Below are positions 54,436-64,000 of a DNA stretch of 64,000 bases, in pieces (the first letter of the stretch is position 1; each line of letters begins with the position of its first letter). Both the position numbers and the translations under genes were made by a program. The DNA is from Rhodospirillaceae bacterium. Lineage in GTDB: Bacteria; Pseudomonadota; Alphaproteobacteria; Thalassobaculales; Thalassobaculaceae. The notes below the pieces were generated by a model that worked only from the letters and a program-made list of their open reading frames with translations, was not told the origin of the DNA and ran no database searches. The DNA lies in the NCBI GenBank assembly GCA_018401495.1, contig JAGYJX010000021.1, positions 124,001-188,000 on the forward strand. The letters are read 5' to 3'.

Positions 54436-55728
54436 ATGAGTGAAGTGCTGCGCGTGGCGGTGGCCGGCCTCGGCACCGTAGGAGCCGAGACGGTGCGGCT
54501 TTTGCGGCTGCGTCGGGAGGATCTTTCCCGGCGAGCCGGACGGCCGATCGAACTCGTGGCGGTGTCCGCCCGCGACCGCAGCAGAAACCGGGGCATTGAC
54601 CTCGCCGGCGTCGATTGGGAAGACGACCCGGTGGCGTTGGCCCGGCGTGACGACGTCGATCTGGTGTGCGAACTGATTGGCGGTTCGGAAGGGCCGGCGA
54701 GGGAACTGGTGGAAACCGCCCTGGCCGCCGGCAAGCCCGTGGTGACCGCCAACAAGGCGCTGCTCGCGCATCACGGCACGGCGTTGGCGAAGTCGGCGGA
54801 AGCCGTCGGGGTGACGCTGGCCTATGAGGCGGCTGTCGCCGGCGGCATCCCGATCATCCGGGCCCTCCGCGAGGGGCTGGTCGCCAACAGCATCGGGCGC
54901 GTCTACGGGATCCTGAACGGGACCTGCAATTACATCCTCACCGCCATGCGGGAGACCGGACGTCCCTTCGACGAGGTCCTGGCCGAGGCGCAGGGGCTCG
55001 GTTATGCCGAGGCTGATCCGTCGTTCGACGTCGACGGTGTCGACGCTGCGCACAAGCTGGCGCTGCTGGCGGCGCTGGTGTTCGGTCGCGAGGTCGACTT
55101 TGCCGGAGTCCACGTCGAGGGCATCCGGCCGATCTCGCCGCTCGACATCGCCTACGCCGAGGAGTTCGGCTTCCGCATCAAGCTGCTCGGAATCGCCGAG
55201 GAATCGGCCGACGGAGTGCGGCAGCGCGTGCATCCCTGCATGGTCAGGCGCGACGCCCCGATCGCCCAGGTCGAGGGCGTCTTCAACGCCGTGGTCGCCG
55301 AGGGCGACGCGGTCGGATCGACCCTGTTCCTCGGCCGTGGCGCCGGTGCCGGGCCGACGGCGTCGGCGGTGATCGGTGACGTGGTGGACGTCGCGGCGGG
55401 CCGCCGGGCCCCGGTGTTCGGCATCGCCGCCGCCGAGCTGCGATCGGCCGAGCCGGCTCCGATGGAGGCGATGGAGGGGCGCTACTACGTCCGTCTGATG
55501 GTCATCGACCGTCCTGGCGTGCTCGCCGACGTGACCGCCATCCTGCGGGACGAGCACGTGTCGATGGAGTCGATGCTCCAGAAGGGCCGCGATCCGATGG
55601 TCAAGGTTCCGGTCGCGCTGACGACCCACGAGGTCGACGAGGCGTCGATGCGGCGGGCGTTGTCGAAGATCGCGCGTCTCGAGGCGGTTCAGGAACCGCC
55701 GGCCATGATCCGCATTGTCGAACTGTGA
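54436..55728 (+). CDS. hom: homoserine dehydrogenase
   Basis: The 430-residue enzyme has the NAD(P) loop VAVAGLGTVGAETVRLLRLR near the N-terminus, KPVVTANKALLAHHG with the catalytic Lys, AYEAAVAGGIPIIRALREGL, GRVYGILNGTCNYILT, and GYAEADPSFDVDGVDAAHKL with the substrate Asp residues. A C-terminal ACT domain starts at VRLMVIDRPGVLADVTAILR and provides feedback control by threonine. It reduces aspartate semialdehyde to homoserine. Starts at 54421 and 54436 are both possible; GAGG before 54436 favours the latter. Confidence 0.95.
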   Translation: MSEVLRVAVAGLGTVGAETVRLLRLRREDLSRRAGRPIELVAVSARDRSRNRGIDLAGVDWEDDPVALARRDDVDLVCELIGGSEGPARELVETALAAGKPVVTANKALLAHHGTALAKSAEAVGVTLAYEAAVAGGIPIIRALREGLVANSIGRVYGILNGTCNYILTAMRETGRPFDEVLAEAQGLGYAEADPSFDVDGVDAAHKLALLAALVFGREVDFAGVHVEGIRPISPLDIAYAEEFGFRIKLLGIAEESADGVRQRVHPCMVRRDAPIAQVEGVFNAVVAEGDAVGSTLFLGRGAGAGPTASAVIGDVVDVAAGRRAPVFGIAAAELRSAEPAPMEAMEGRYYVRLMVIDRPGVLADVTAILRDEHVSMESMLQKGRDPMVKVPVALTTHEVDEASMRRALSKIARLEAVQEPPAMIRIVEL

Positions 55729-55770
55729 GGCGCCATTCGGATCTCGCGACCTGAACGAGGATGAGATAAA

Positions 55771-55790
55771 AGCCCGACACCGTCGGGCTT
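55771..55790 (+). terminator. weak hairpin terminator after hom
   Basis: An 8-bp stem AGCCCGAC/GTCGGGCT with an ACC loop lies 43 bp after the hom stop. It is followed by TTGCC rather than a clear T-run, so termination would be partial. Confidence 0.45.
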
Positions 55791-55849
55791 GCCTCGTGCC
55801 ATGATCCCGAAAAGCCAGAACGTCAAACCAGAGGGTCGGGGAGCGATCG

Positions 55850-56833
55850 ATGTCGGAAAGCGGTGCCGAAGTCTTCACCATGGATCGCAACATGGCCCTC
55901 GAGGCCGTGCGGGTCACCGAGGCTGCGGCGCTGGCCGCGTCGCGCCTGATGGGGCGCGGTGACGAGAAGGCGGCGGACCAGGCGGCGGTCGATGCCATGC
56001 GAACCGCCCTCAACAACCTCGAGATCGACGGCACCGTGGTGATCGGCGAGGGCGAGCGCGACGAGGCGCCGATGCTGTACATCGGCGAGAAGGTCGGTCG
56101 CGGCGGCCCGAAGATCGACATCGCGCTCGATCCGCTGGAGGGAACGACGATCACCGCCAAGGGCGGCGCCAACGCGCTCGCGGTGGTGGCGCTCGCGTCC
56201 GAGGGCGGGTTCCTGAACGCCCCTGACGTCTACATGGACAAGATCGCCGTCGGTGGCGGCCTGCCCGAGGGCGTCGTTGATCTCGACGCGACGGTAGCCG
56301 AGAACCTGCGCAACCTCGCCAAGGCGAAGAAGACCGAACTGTCGGACATCGTCGCCTGCATCCTCGACCGTCCGCGGCACGCCGAACTGATCGCGCGGGT
56401 GCGCGAGGCCGGCGCCCGCATCACGCTGATTTCCGACGGCGATGTCTCGGGCGTCATCGCCACCTCGCAGCCGACCAGCGGCGTCGACATCTACATGGGC
56501 TCCGGCGGCGCGCCCGAGGGTGTCCTGGCGGCTGCCGCCCTGCGCTGCATCGGCGGGCAGATCCAAGGGCGATTGCTGTTCCGCAACGAAGACGAGAAGG
56601 CCCGGGCCCGGCGCTGGGGCATCGAGGACCTGGATCGCAAGTACGGGCTGATGGAACTCGCCGGCGGCGACGTGATGTTCGCGGCGACCGGCGTGACGAC
56701 CGGCAGCATGCTGCGCGGCGTGCGTCGGTACTCCGGCGGCGCCTACACGCACTCGATCATCATGCGGTCCAAGACCGGGACCGTGCGGACCATCGAGGCG
56801 ACCCACGACTTCACCCGCAAACCGACCCACTGA
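55850..56833 (+). CDS. glpX: class II fructose-1,6-bisphosphatase (GlpX)
   Basis: The 327-residue enzyme shows MDRNMALEAVRVTEAAALAA, IDGTVVIGEGERDEAPMLYI with the metal-binding acid residues, DIALDPLEGTTITAKGGANA, LISDGDVSGVIA and VMFAATGVTTGSMLRGV, all typical of GlpX. It removes the C1 phosphate of fructose 1,6-bisphosphate in gluconeogenesis. Downstream of hom and 13 bp before recJ, a common alphaproteobacterial order. Confidence 0.97.
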   Translation: MSESGAEVFTMDRNMALEAVRVTEAAALAASRLMGRGDEKAADQAAVDAMRTALNNLEIDGTVVIGEGERDEAPMLYIGEKVGRGGPKIDIALDPLEGTTITAKGGANALAVVALASEGGFLNAPDVYMDKIAVGGGLPEGVVDLDATVAENLRNLAKAKKTELSDIVACILDRPRHAELIARVREAGARITLISDGDVSGVIATSQPTSGVDIYMGSGGAPEGVLAAAALRCIGGQIQGRLLFRNEDEKARARRWGIEDLDRKYGLMELAGGDVMFAATGVTTGSMLRGVRRYSGGAYTHSIIMRSKTGTVRTIEATHDFTRKPTH

Positions 56834-56846
56834 TCGGGCTCCCGAC

Positions 56847-58625
56847 ATGACCGCAGCCGTTCTGGGCGTGGAACGGTCGGTCACGGGCAGGCGATGGCAG
56901 GCGCGCGGCGGCGAGGGTCTCGCGGTCGAGCGCCTGGGGTTGGCGATCGCCCAGCGCTACGGCCTGCCGGAGATCGTCGGTCGCCTGATCGCGCAGCGTG
57001 GCATTGACCTGGACGATGTCGAGCGCTTCCTCGAGCCGACCCTCAAGGCCGAACTGCCGGATCCCAGCCTGCTGAAGGACATGGACGCGGCCGCGGCGCG
57101 CCTCGCGGACGCCGTGGAGCGCGGCGAGCCGATCGGCCTGTTCGCAGACTACGATGTCGACGGTGCCACCTCGGCGGCGGTGATGATCCGTTACCTGCGG
57201 GCTGCCGGCGCCGCCACCCTCCTGCACATCCCCGATCGCATCGACGAGGGCTACGGTCCGAACCTGCCGGCGCTGCAGGGTCTGGCGACCGCCGGGGCAG
57301 GGGTCGTCGCCTGCCTCGATTGCGGCATCCTGGCGCTCGAAACCCTCGGCGAGGCTGCGGCGGCCGGCATCGACGTCCTGGTGTTCGACCATCATCTCGC
57401 CGGCCCTGAGTTGCCGGCGGCGGTGGCGGTGGTCAATCCCAACCGTCTGGACGAGAGCGGCGTCTACGGCCATCTCGCCGCCTGCGGCGTGACCTTCCTG
57501 GTGGCGGTGGCGCTGAACCGCGAGCTGCGTCGGCGCGGCTGGTTCCGGGAGCGGGCGGAGCCGGATTTGCGCACCCTGCTGGACCTGGTGGCGCTCGGCA
57601 CGGTGTGCGACGTGGTGCCGATCGCCGGCCTGAACCGGGCCTACGTGGCGCAGGGCATCCGGGTGATGTCCGGGCGCGGCAACCCTGGCCTGGCGGCGCT
57701 TGCCGACGTGGCGAAGCTGGACCGCAAGCCGGACCCCTACCATCTCGGTTTCGTCCTGGGACCGCGGATCAACGCCGGCGGCCGGGTCGGGCGCGCCGAC
57801 CTCGGGGCCCGGCTGCTGTCGACCGATGATCCGGTCGAGGCGGCCGCCCTGGCGGTCGAACTCGACCGCTACAACGACGAGCGGCGCACCATCGAGGCGA
57901 CCGTGCTGGAGGCTGCCATCGCGCAGGCCGAGGGACAGGGCGATGCCGCGGCGCTGCTGGTGGTCGGCGAAGGCTGGCACCCGGGTGTCGTCGGGATCGT
58001 CGCCAGCCGCCTGAAGGACCGGTTCCGCCGCCCGGCCTGCGTCGTCGGGTTCGATAACGGCGTCGGCAAGGGATCCGGGCGATCGGTGCCCGAGGTGCAA
58101 CTCGGGGCAGCGGTGATCGCGGCGCAGCAATCGGGCATCCTTCTCAAGGGAGGTGGTCACGCCATGGCCGCCGGGTTCACCCTTGCCATCGACCAGGTCG
58201 AGGCTTTCCGGGCTTTCCTGTGCGAGCGGGTCGCCGCCGATCTCGCGGGTATCGCCGCGACAGCGACCCTGTCGGTGGACGCGGCGCTGGCGCCGGCCGG
58301 GGCGACCGGGGCGCTGGTGCGGACGGTCGACCGAATCGGGCCGTTCGGGACCGGCAATTCCGAGCCGCGCTTCGTGTTTCCGGCCGTCCGGGTCGTCGGC
58401 GCCGGGGTGGTGGGGGAAAACCATGTGCGCTGCGCCCTGGTCGGTGCCGATGGCGGTCGGCTCAAGGCGATCGCGTTTCGCGCGCTCGATGGCGAACTGG
58501 GTACGGCGCTCCTGAAGGCGGGCAGCACGCCGCTGCATGTCGCCGGTCACCTGCGGGCCGATGACTTCCGAGGCGGCGACGAGGTCCAACTGATTGTCGA
58601 CGATGTCGCCTGGGCCTCGGCGTGA
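56847..58625 (+). CDS. recJ: single-stranded-DNA-specific exonuclease RecJ
   Basis: The 592-residue 5'-3' exonuclease has the DHH phosphoesterase motifs: FADYDVDGATSAAVMIRYLR, CLDCGI, FDHHLAGPELP, and GHLAACGVTFL. The DHHA1 domain carries GVVGIVASRLKDRFRRPA and LKGGGHAMAAGFTLAI, followed by an OB-fold C-terminus. It acts in recombination repair and mismatch repair. It probably shares a transcript with glpX (13-bp gap). The ACATG start fits the family. Confidence 0.97.
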   Translation: MTAAVLGVERSVTGRRWQARGGEGLAVERLGLAIAQRYGLPEIVGRLIAQRGIDLDDVERFLEPTLKAELPDPSLLKDMDAAAARLADAVERGEPIGLFADYDVDGATSAAVMIRYLRAAGAATLLHIPDRIDEGYGPNLPALQGLATAGAGVVACLDCGILALETLGEAAAAGIDVLVFDHHLAGPELPAAVAVVNPNRLDESGVYGHLAACGVTFLVAVALNRELRRRGWFRERAEPDLRTLLDLVALGTVCDVVPIAGLNRAYVAQGIRVMSGRGNPGLAALADVAKLDRKPDPYHLGFVLGPRINAGGRVGRADLGARLLSTDDPVEAAALAVELDRYNDERRTIEATVLEAAIAQAEGQGDAAALLVVGEGWHPGVVGIVASRLKDRFRRPACVVGFDNGVGKGSGRSVPEVQLGAAVIAAQQSGILLKGGGHAMAAGFTLAIDQVEAFRAFLCERVAADLAGIAATATLSVDAALAPAGATGALVRTVDRIGPFGTGNSEPRFVFPAVRVVGAGVVGENHVRCALVGADGGRLKAIAFRALDGELGTALLKAGSTPLHVAGHLRADDFRGGDEVQLIVDDVAWASA

Positions 58626-58680
58626 TCGCGTCGTCGGGGTTGATTTCCGACGCTTCGGCCTGTAAATGCCTTCGCCTCGG

Positions 58681-58756
58681 GACCCCTTCGTCTAGAGGCC
58701 TAGGACACCGCCCTTTCACGGCGGCAGCACGGGTTCGAATCCCGTAGGGGTCGCCA
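58681..58756 (+). tRNA. tRNA-Glu(TTC)
   Basis: The 76-base cloverleaf has acceptor arms GACCCCT/AGGGGTC, D-arm TCTAGAGGCCTAGGA, anticodon stem CCGCC/GGCGG with loop CTTTCAC (anticodon TTC, at 58713-58719), and T-arm CGGGTTCGAATCCCG, plus an encoded CCA end. It reads GAA and GAG codons. It lies between recJ and the convergent treY gene; no integrase or repeat of its 3' end marks it as an attachment site. Confidence 0.97.
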
Positions 58757-58782
58757 CTTTCTCGAGAGACCGTCGGCGTTGC

Positions 58783-61484
58783 TCAGGAGCCGGGCTCGCG
58801 CAGCGCCAGGACCGCGACCGGGAAGCGCCCGAGCGGGCCGGCCGGCGACAGCTGTCCGTCCACGATCGCGACGTCGCCGCCGCCGATCAGATCGTCCGCC
58901 TCGGCGACGCCGAGGGTTGGCGGCAGCACCAGCCGCGCGTCGTCGAACAGCCGCGGCGTCGAGCCGCGGTCGGTGGTTGCCTGCAGCAGTCCGAGCGGCA
59001 GCCTCGGCGCCACGACAAGCAGCGCCAGCCGGTCCGTGACGGCGGGTGAAGGCGACCAACCGGTCGGCCATCGGCCCTTCGACCTCCACCGGGTCATAGG
59101 ATCCCTGGGCGAACAGCGCCGGCTCCTGCCGCCGCAGGTCGAGCAGCCGGCGCAGCAGCCAGAACTTTCGCCAGGCCGGTCCGCCAGCGATCCAGGCTCC
59201 GTTCCGGCGGCATGCCCTCGAGGTCCCGGTACGTCCGGTCCCGCTCGTCGAAGTCCACCGGGGTCCGGTTGTCCGGGTCGACCAGCGACAGGTCGAAAAG
59301 CTCCGTGCCCTGATAGACGTCCGGCACGCCCGGCAGCGTCAGCTTGAGGGCAAGTTGGGTGAGCGATGCCACGGCCCCGGCGGCGATGAGCGGCTGGAAC
59401 ACCGCATCCAGATCCGCGACCAGATCCGGCCGTGTCAGCACGCCGCGCACGAAGCGCGCCGTCGCCGCCTCATAGTCGGCGTTGGGGTCCGTCCAGGTGG
59501 TGTGGCGCTTCGCTTCGCGCAGCGCCTTGATCATGAAGGCTTCCAGCCGGTCGGTCAGGTCCGAGGCGACGATCTCGGAAGCGGATGCTTCCTCGGCAGG
59601 CCAGGCGCCGAGCGCCGACTGGTAGAACAGCCACTCGTCGTTGCGGTGCGGCGCCGGTCCCGCCGGCAGATCGGTTCGGAGATCGGCGGTCGCCGCGTGC
59701 CACCGCTCGACGTTGGCGCGCCAATGGCCGGGCTGCTGCGACAGCACGGCGATCCGCAGGCGGGCGTCCTCTCCGCGTTTAGTGTCGTGGGTGGCGGTGG
59801 CGGACAGGCCGTGCGGCTGGGTGCGGGCGCGTTCCAGCACCGCGGTGTGGAACTCCGGTACCGTCAGCCCGAACGGATCCGCCTCGCTTCCGACTTCGTT
59901 GAGCGCGATCAGACGGTTGAACCGGTAGAAGGCGGTGTCCTCCACCGATTTGGCCATCGCCGGTCCGGTGGTCTGCTGGAACCGCCGCACGAACTCGTCG
60001 CCGGGCCCGCGATCGCGGTCGCCGCCGATGCCGTCGGTCAGCAATCCGGCGAGGAAGTCGACCGGCCTTGCGTCCTCGACCGCAGGATGGCGCTTCGCGC
60101 GCTCGGCGGCGGCTGTGATCATCCGCTGGTCGGAGCGACTGCAGCCATCGCCGTCGACATAGCTGCGGTACACCGGGGTCTCGACGATCAGTTCCACCAG
60201 GGCGGTCCGCAGGGCGTCCGGGCCCAGGTCGCGGGTGCGACGGTCGCCCGCCGCAATCCGGCGTGCGAGGCTCGCGAGACCGCGCAGTTCGCCGGCCAGG
60301 TTGGCGGTCACGATGCGGCGCTTCGCGGTCCGGACCGCCTCCGGGTAGTCGGGCTTCTCGTTGGTGAAATCGACCCAGGCGTTGGTGAAGGCGGCGGCGT
60401 TCGCCGTGTCGACCTGGAGGCCGACGAGCAGACGGCCGACCTCGTAACCGGTGGTTCCATCCGTCGCCCAATCCGACGGCAGCGTCTCCTCCGGGGTCAG
60501 GATCTTCTCGACCACGACGTAGGGGGCGCCGCAGGATTCCGCCAGATTTCGCAAATACCCCTTGGGATCCGCCAGTCCGTCGATGTGGTCGATCCTGAGG
60601 CCGTCGACGTCGCCGCTCTCTACCATCGCGATGACGCGCCGATGCACGTCGCGGAACACAGCCGGATCCTCGACGCGAACCCCGATCAGGTCGGCGATCT
60701 CGAAGAATCGCCGGTAGGTCAGCATTTCGCGCGCCAGCCGCCAGTAGCCGAGCCGCCAGTGCTGCGCTTCGTGCAGGTCGTGAAGACGCTCGGTATTGGC
60801 GTTGCAGGCGGCAACCGCCGCCTCGACGGCGCTCCGCGTCGACGGTTGGGCCAGTGCTTCGCCGAACGCGCGGAACGCCGAGTTGGCGCCGCGTCCGGGA
60901 CTGGTTCCTGCGAAGCGCCGGGCCAGGTCCCGCAATTTGGGATCGAATCCAACGTCCAGAACCCTGGCGTAGGAGGGCGGGGTCAGGGGTAGGGCGTGAT
61001 CGTGGTAGCCGAGGACGAGACGGTCGGGCTCGGCCAGGAGGCGCAGCTCGATGGCCCCGGCCTCCAGCGCTTCGCCGTACGGCTCGCCCAGGATGGCGAT
61101 GAGCAGCCGCTCCGCGCTCCAGTCAATGTCGAAGTGCCGGGCCCAGCGGCTCCGGCTGCCCCATGCCAGCACGTCGTTCCACCAGGGGTTCTCGGTCGAC
61201 ACCGCCATGTGATTGGGCACGATGTCGAGGAGCAGGCCGAGACCGTTCGCCCGAAGCGCCTGGACGAGGTCGCTCCACCCGGCTTCGCCACCGAGAACGG
61301 GATCCAGCGAGCCGTGATCGACGACATCGTAGCCGTGGGCCGACCCTGAGCTGGCGGTAAACACCGGCGAGACGTAGAGGTGGCTGATACCGAGCCGGGC
61401 GAGATAGGGTGTGAGGGCGGCGGCGCGGCCGAAATCCATGCCCTCGCGCAATTGCAGTCGGTACGTCGCACGCGGCAGCGTCAT
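58783..61484 (-). CDS. treY: malto-oligosyltrehalose synthase (TreY), two frameshifts near the 3' end
   Basis: This GH13 enzyme of about 900 residues turns the reducing end of maltooligosaccharides into a trehalose unit. It starts TYRLQLREGMDFGRAAALTP and shows HLYVSPVFTASSGSAHGYDV, LLLDIVPNHMAVSTENPWWN, DGLRIDHIDGLADPKGYLRN, VEKILTPEETLP with the catalytic Glu, and LSATATHDTKRGEDAR. An early stop at 59094 is due to a shift near 59168; the true end continues as KFWLLRRLLDLRRQEPALFA and VTDRLALLVVAPRLPLGLLQ to 58783 after a second shift near 59045. The start overlaps the malQ stop (ATGA). Confidence 0.88.
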
Positions 61485-63345
61485 CGTCGCGGCCGCTCGG
61501 CCTTGATCGCGGCGATTATGGTTGCCACCCCTGTGTCACCGGGGAGGTCGTCGAGGGCGGTCGGCAGCCGTCGCCTCCAGTTCGGGTGTTCGTCGAGGGT
61601 TCCGGGCAGGTTCACCTGGTCCGCCACCTGCAGCAGGTCTTCGAGCTGAACGACGAACAGCCGGCTTGCCGACGACGCGGCGAGGCGATGAATTGCCGCC
61701 GCCAGGTCGACGCCGAACGGCGCCGACGCGCGATAGTCGGCGAGGCCCCGAAGCCGGAGAAGATCGACCAGCTCGCCACGCTCCACACCGCGCTGGCGCC
61801 GCGCCGCTTCGACATCCGCCGCGTCGAACAACCCCGCGGCCACGCGGGCGTCGACGTCGGTCTCCCGCCACCAGCCGGCGAGGGTCGCCGTGTCGTGAGT
61901 GGCGACGCAGGCGAGGGCGTCGACCGGATAGCTCTCCGGCGGCCGAAAGCCGGCGTGGTCGCGCTCGAACATCAGGACCCGATAGCCCTGGAGGCGCCAA
62001 GCCTGCATCGTCTCGCGGAAACCTCGAGGGACGACGCCCAGATCCTCGCCGATGATTATTGCGCGGTGGCGACGGGATGCGTCGGCGAGTTCCGCCAGCA
62101 GTCGGTCGATCGGGTAGCGGACGTAGGCGCCGCCGAGGCCGTCAGTTCGCTCGGGATCCAGAACAGCCGCTGCAGGCTCATCGCATGGTCGATGCGCAAC
62201 GCGCCGGCGTGCCTCAAGCTGCAATCGTACAGGGCGCGCACCGGTTGCATGTCGCGCGCAACGAGTTCGGTCGGCGACATCGGGGCGAGGCCCCAGTCCT
62301 GGCCGGCGGCGTTGAACATGTCCGGCGGCGCCCCGATGCGGGCGCCGGCCACCGAAAGCGATGGATCGCTCCAGGTCGCGGACCCGTCCGGCGCCACCCC
62401 GACCGCCAGATCCAGATACAAGCCGATCCGCATGCCGGCGCGCTTCAGGCGATCCGCAACCTCGGCAAGCTGGGCGGCCGCGATCTCCTGCAGCCAGAGA
62501 TGAAACGCCACCTCGCGGGGTGCTCTGGCGGCGAAGGCCTGCACCGCGTCGCTGTCCGGCGAATGCCATTCGTCCGGCCAGACGTGCCAGCCGACGCCGC
62601 TGCCGCGCCTGACCATCTCGGCGCTCACCGCCTCGAACAGGGCATGAGCAACGGCCGGGCGGCCATGCATGGAACGCAGTTCGGCAACGCTGGGGGGCGC
62701 CCCAGTACGGGTCCGCTCGAAGATTCGACGCAGCGCCGGCAACTTCACGGCGGCCGCCCGGCGGTAGTCGATCTCGATTGTCGATCGCGCCTCAAGCGCC
62801 AAGGCGGCGTCGGTGTCGTCGGCAGCGAACCCGTCGACGCGGTCGACGGCGATCAGCAGCGGGTTGAGCATCAGGCGGTTCGAGGGCGAGAACGGACTGC
62901 AGCGCTCGGGCGCAGCGGTGAACAGCGCGTGCAGCGGGCTGACGCCCAGGAAGTCGGCGCCGAGCCCGGCCACCGTCTCGCCGAGGCGGGCCAGGTCCTC
63001 GAAGTCGCCGATCCCGATGTTGCGGAGGGAGCGCAACCCGTAAATCTGACACGCCACCCCCCAGCACCGGTCGGATTCCAGGAACTCCGGCAGGAAGCAG
63101 GCGTCGGTCGGGGCGGGATACGGTATCGTCGCTGTCGATGGAGACTCCGGTTCGGGGGCGGCTTCGGTGTCGGCGTCCGCGACGGTCGTCGCATCGACAT
63201 CCGGCAGCTGAACGCCGAGCGCCTTCAGCAGAGCGGCCAGGGTCTCGTCACCGACGGTTACCCAGTGATCGCCGATGTCGCGGTATCCGCGCTCGATGCC
63301 GTTCGCCTCGGCCAGATCGTGAAGCCTGTTGCGCATCGCGGCCAT
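61481..63345 (-). CDS. malQ: 4-alpha-glucanotransferase (MalQ), frameshifted
   Basis: The GH77 enzyme of about 621 residues rearranges maltooligosaccharides. Domain marks are WGVACQIYGLRSLRNIGIGD, DFLGVSPLHALF, SPFSPSNRLMLNPLLIAVD, IGLYLDLAVGVAPDGSATWS with the catalytic Asp, ALRIDHAMSLQRLFWIP, IIIGEDLGVVPRGFRETMQA with the second catalytic acid, and ACVATHDTATLAGWW. One base is missing near 62147 so that IPSEL joins DGLGGAYVRYPIDRL. It sits between treZ (3 bp) and treY (4-base overlap). Confidence 0.88.
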
Positions 63346-63348
63346 GGC

Positions 63349-64000
63349 TCAGCCCGACTGCCTGATCGCGACAAGGCTGCGCCCGTCGACCCGACCCTCG
63401 ATGAGCGCGTCACCCGCTCCCTCGACGCTCTCGAAGACGACCTTCGCCGTGGGCGCGAGAGTCTCCACCGTCACCGCCGTCTCGGCGAAGTTGGCGACGA
63501 TGCGGAACGTGATCTCACCCAGATGCCAAGCAATGTCGAAAGCGCGATCACCGGCCCGTCTGGCGATGGCGCGCATGGCGGTGGTGCCGCGCAGGCGAGG
63601 GGCGATCTCAGTGCGCCGGACGGTCAGCAGCCGCTCCACCAGGGCAAGGCGGGCTCGGCCCTCCGGGGTTTCGGCGCGATCCCAGTCCAGATGACACGCC
63701 TCGAACGTCGTCGGGTCGTTGGGATCGGGGATCGACTGCCGGTCACCGGCATCGGCGAAGGCGGCGAAGGCGGCGAACTCGCGGCGGCGTCCTTCGCGCA
63801 CCGAATCCGCAAGGTCGCCGGTAAAGTCGGTGAAGAACAGGAACGGCCGGGTTTCGCCGTACTCCTCGCCCATGAACAGCAACGGAATCTGCGGGTTCAG
63901 CAGCAGCACGGCCGTCAGAAGCTCGATCGTGCGCGGGTCGGCCAGGATCGACAGGCGCTCGCCGAAGGCACGGTTGCCGACCTGGTCGTGGTTCTGGAGA
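63349..64000 (-). CDS. treZ: malto-oligosyltrehalose trehalohydrolase (TreZ), 3' part, cut by window end
   Basis: This is the C-terminal 216 residues of TreZ, the GH13 hydrolase that releases trehalose from maltooligosyltrehalose. It contains the QNHDQVGNRAFGERLS motif at the window edge, LLFMGEEYGETRPFLFFTDF, PDPNDPTTFEACHLDW and a beta-sandwich C-domain. The catalytic acids lie outside the window. With malQ and treY it forms a complete TreYZ route, so the cell probably makes trehalose from glycogen for osmotic protection. The frame is intact in the visible part. Confidence 0.88.
   Translation of the reverse strand, partial: LQNHDQVGNRAFGERLSILADPRTIELLTAVLLLNPQIPLLFMGEEYGETRPFLFFTDFTGDLADSVREGRRREFAAFAAFADAGDRQSIPDPNDPTTFEACHLDWDRAETPEGRARLALVERLLTVRRTEIAPRLRGTTAMRAIARRAGDRAFDIAWHLGEITFRIVANFAETAVTVETLAPTAKVVFESVEGAGDALIEGRVDGRSLVAIRQSG

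Noticed and set aside
52912-56172. Long minus-strand open frame over ompA, hom and glpX
   Set aside because: It is antisense to three well-identified genes and has no recognisable protein sequence.
58681-58756. tRNA-Glu as an integration site for a mobile element
   Set aside because: No integrase, no duplicated tRNA 3' end and no foreign-looking block follows; treY comes directly after.

Overview
The window is a very GC-rich, gene-dense stretch of an alphaproteobacterial chromosome. The family mix suggests a Rhodospirillales-type heterotroph: several TRAP transporters, class I PHA synthase, lipoprotein OmpA, many CoA-thioester and sugar-acid enzymes, and ribosomal genes of alphaproteobacterial type. 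I cannot name a genus from sequence alone. No prophage, insertion sequence, CRISPR array or plasmid function is visible. About 19 genes are interrupted by roughly 26 apparent one-base indels. Both flanks read as good protein, and both insertions and deletions occur, so most are probably assembly errors. They are annotated as single genes spanning the shift.

Layout. 1-6.6 kb: a TRAP transporter (dctPQM) followed by an alpha/beta hydrolase, an SDR dehydrogenase, an ATC-hydrolase-family protein and an SLC13-type permease, an uptake and catabolism unit of unknown substrate. 6.6-8.5 kb (minus): an orphan phnM coupled to a lipoprotein amidase. 8.6-14.5 kb: rpmF with a clear promoter and terminator, an MBL-fold hydrolase, a PEP mutase/isocitrate lyase-family lyase, a TetR-like regulator, a phosphoesterase plus lipid kinase pair, and a YihY/BrkB membrane protein.

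14.5-24.5 kb: a sugar-acid or hydroxy-acid catabolic island. A minus-strand operon (RraA-like, D-2-hydroxyacid dehydrogenase, HpcH/HpaI aldolase, Ldh-type dehydrogenase) is divergent from a KDG-kinase-like PfkB protein, a cupin and methylglyoxal synthase. A second complete TRAP operon and a divergent type II dehydroquinase-like gene follow. 24.6-34.2 kb: a nine-gene acyl-CoA degradation operon whose first enzyme is a BadI/MenB-like crotonase, followed by ligase, hydratase, acyl-CoA dehydrogenase, two hydroxyacyl-CoA dehydrogenase-type proteins, CaiB CoA-transferase, an MDR reductase and a protein I do not recognise. This looks like ring-opening plus beta-oxidation of a cyclic or branched acid.

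34-46.9 kb: mixed metabolism: LysR, GNAT, a scar with gene remnants, a CoA-binding/MetY fusion, a REP-like palindrome, a crotonase lacking both catalytic glutamates, an AEC transporter, a hydrolase, two HAD phosphatases, a large FkbM methyltransferase protein, an old yellow enzyme, a thioesterase and an aldose epimerase. 47-58.8 kb: the housekeeping core: rplM-rpsI, alpha- and gamma-class carbonic anhydrases, a PAS protein, phaC coupled to a methyltransferase, an OmpA lipoprotein, hom, glpX, recJ and tRNA-Glu(TTC). 58.8-64 kb (minus): treZ-malQ-treY, trehalose synthesis from glucans, running off the right edge.
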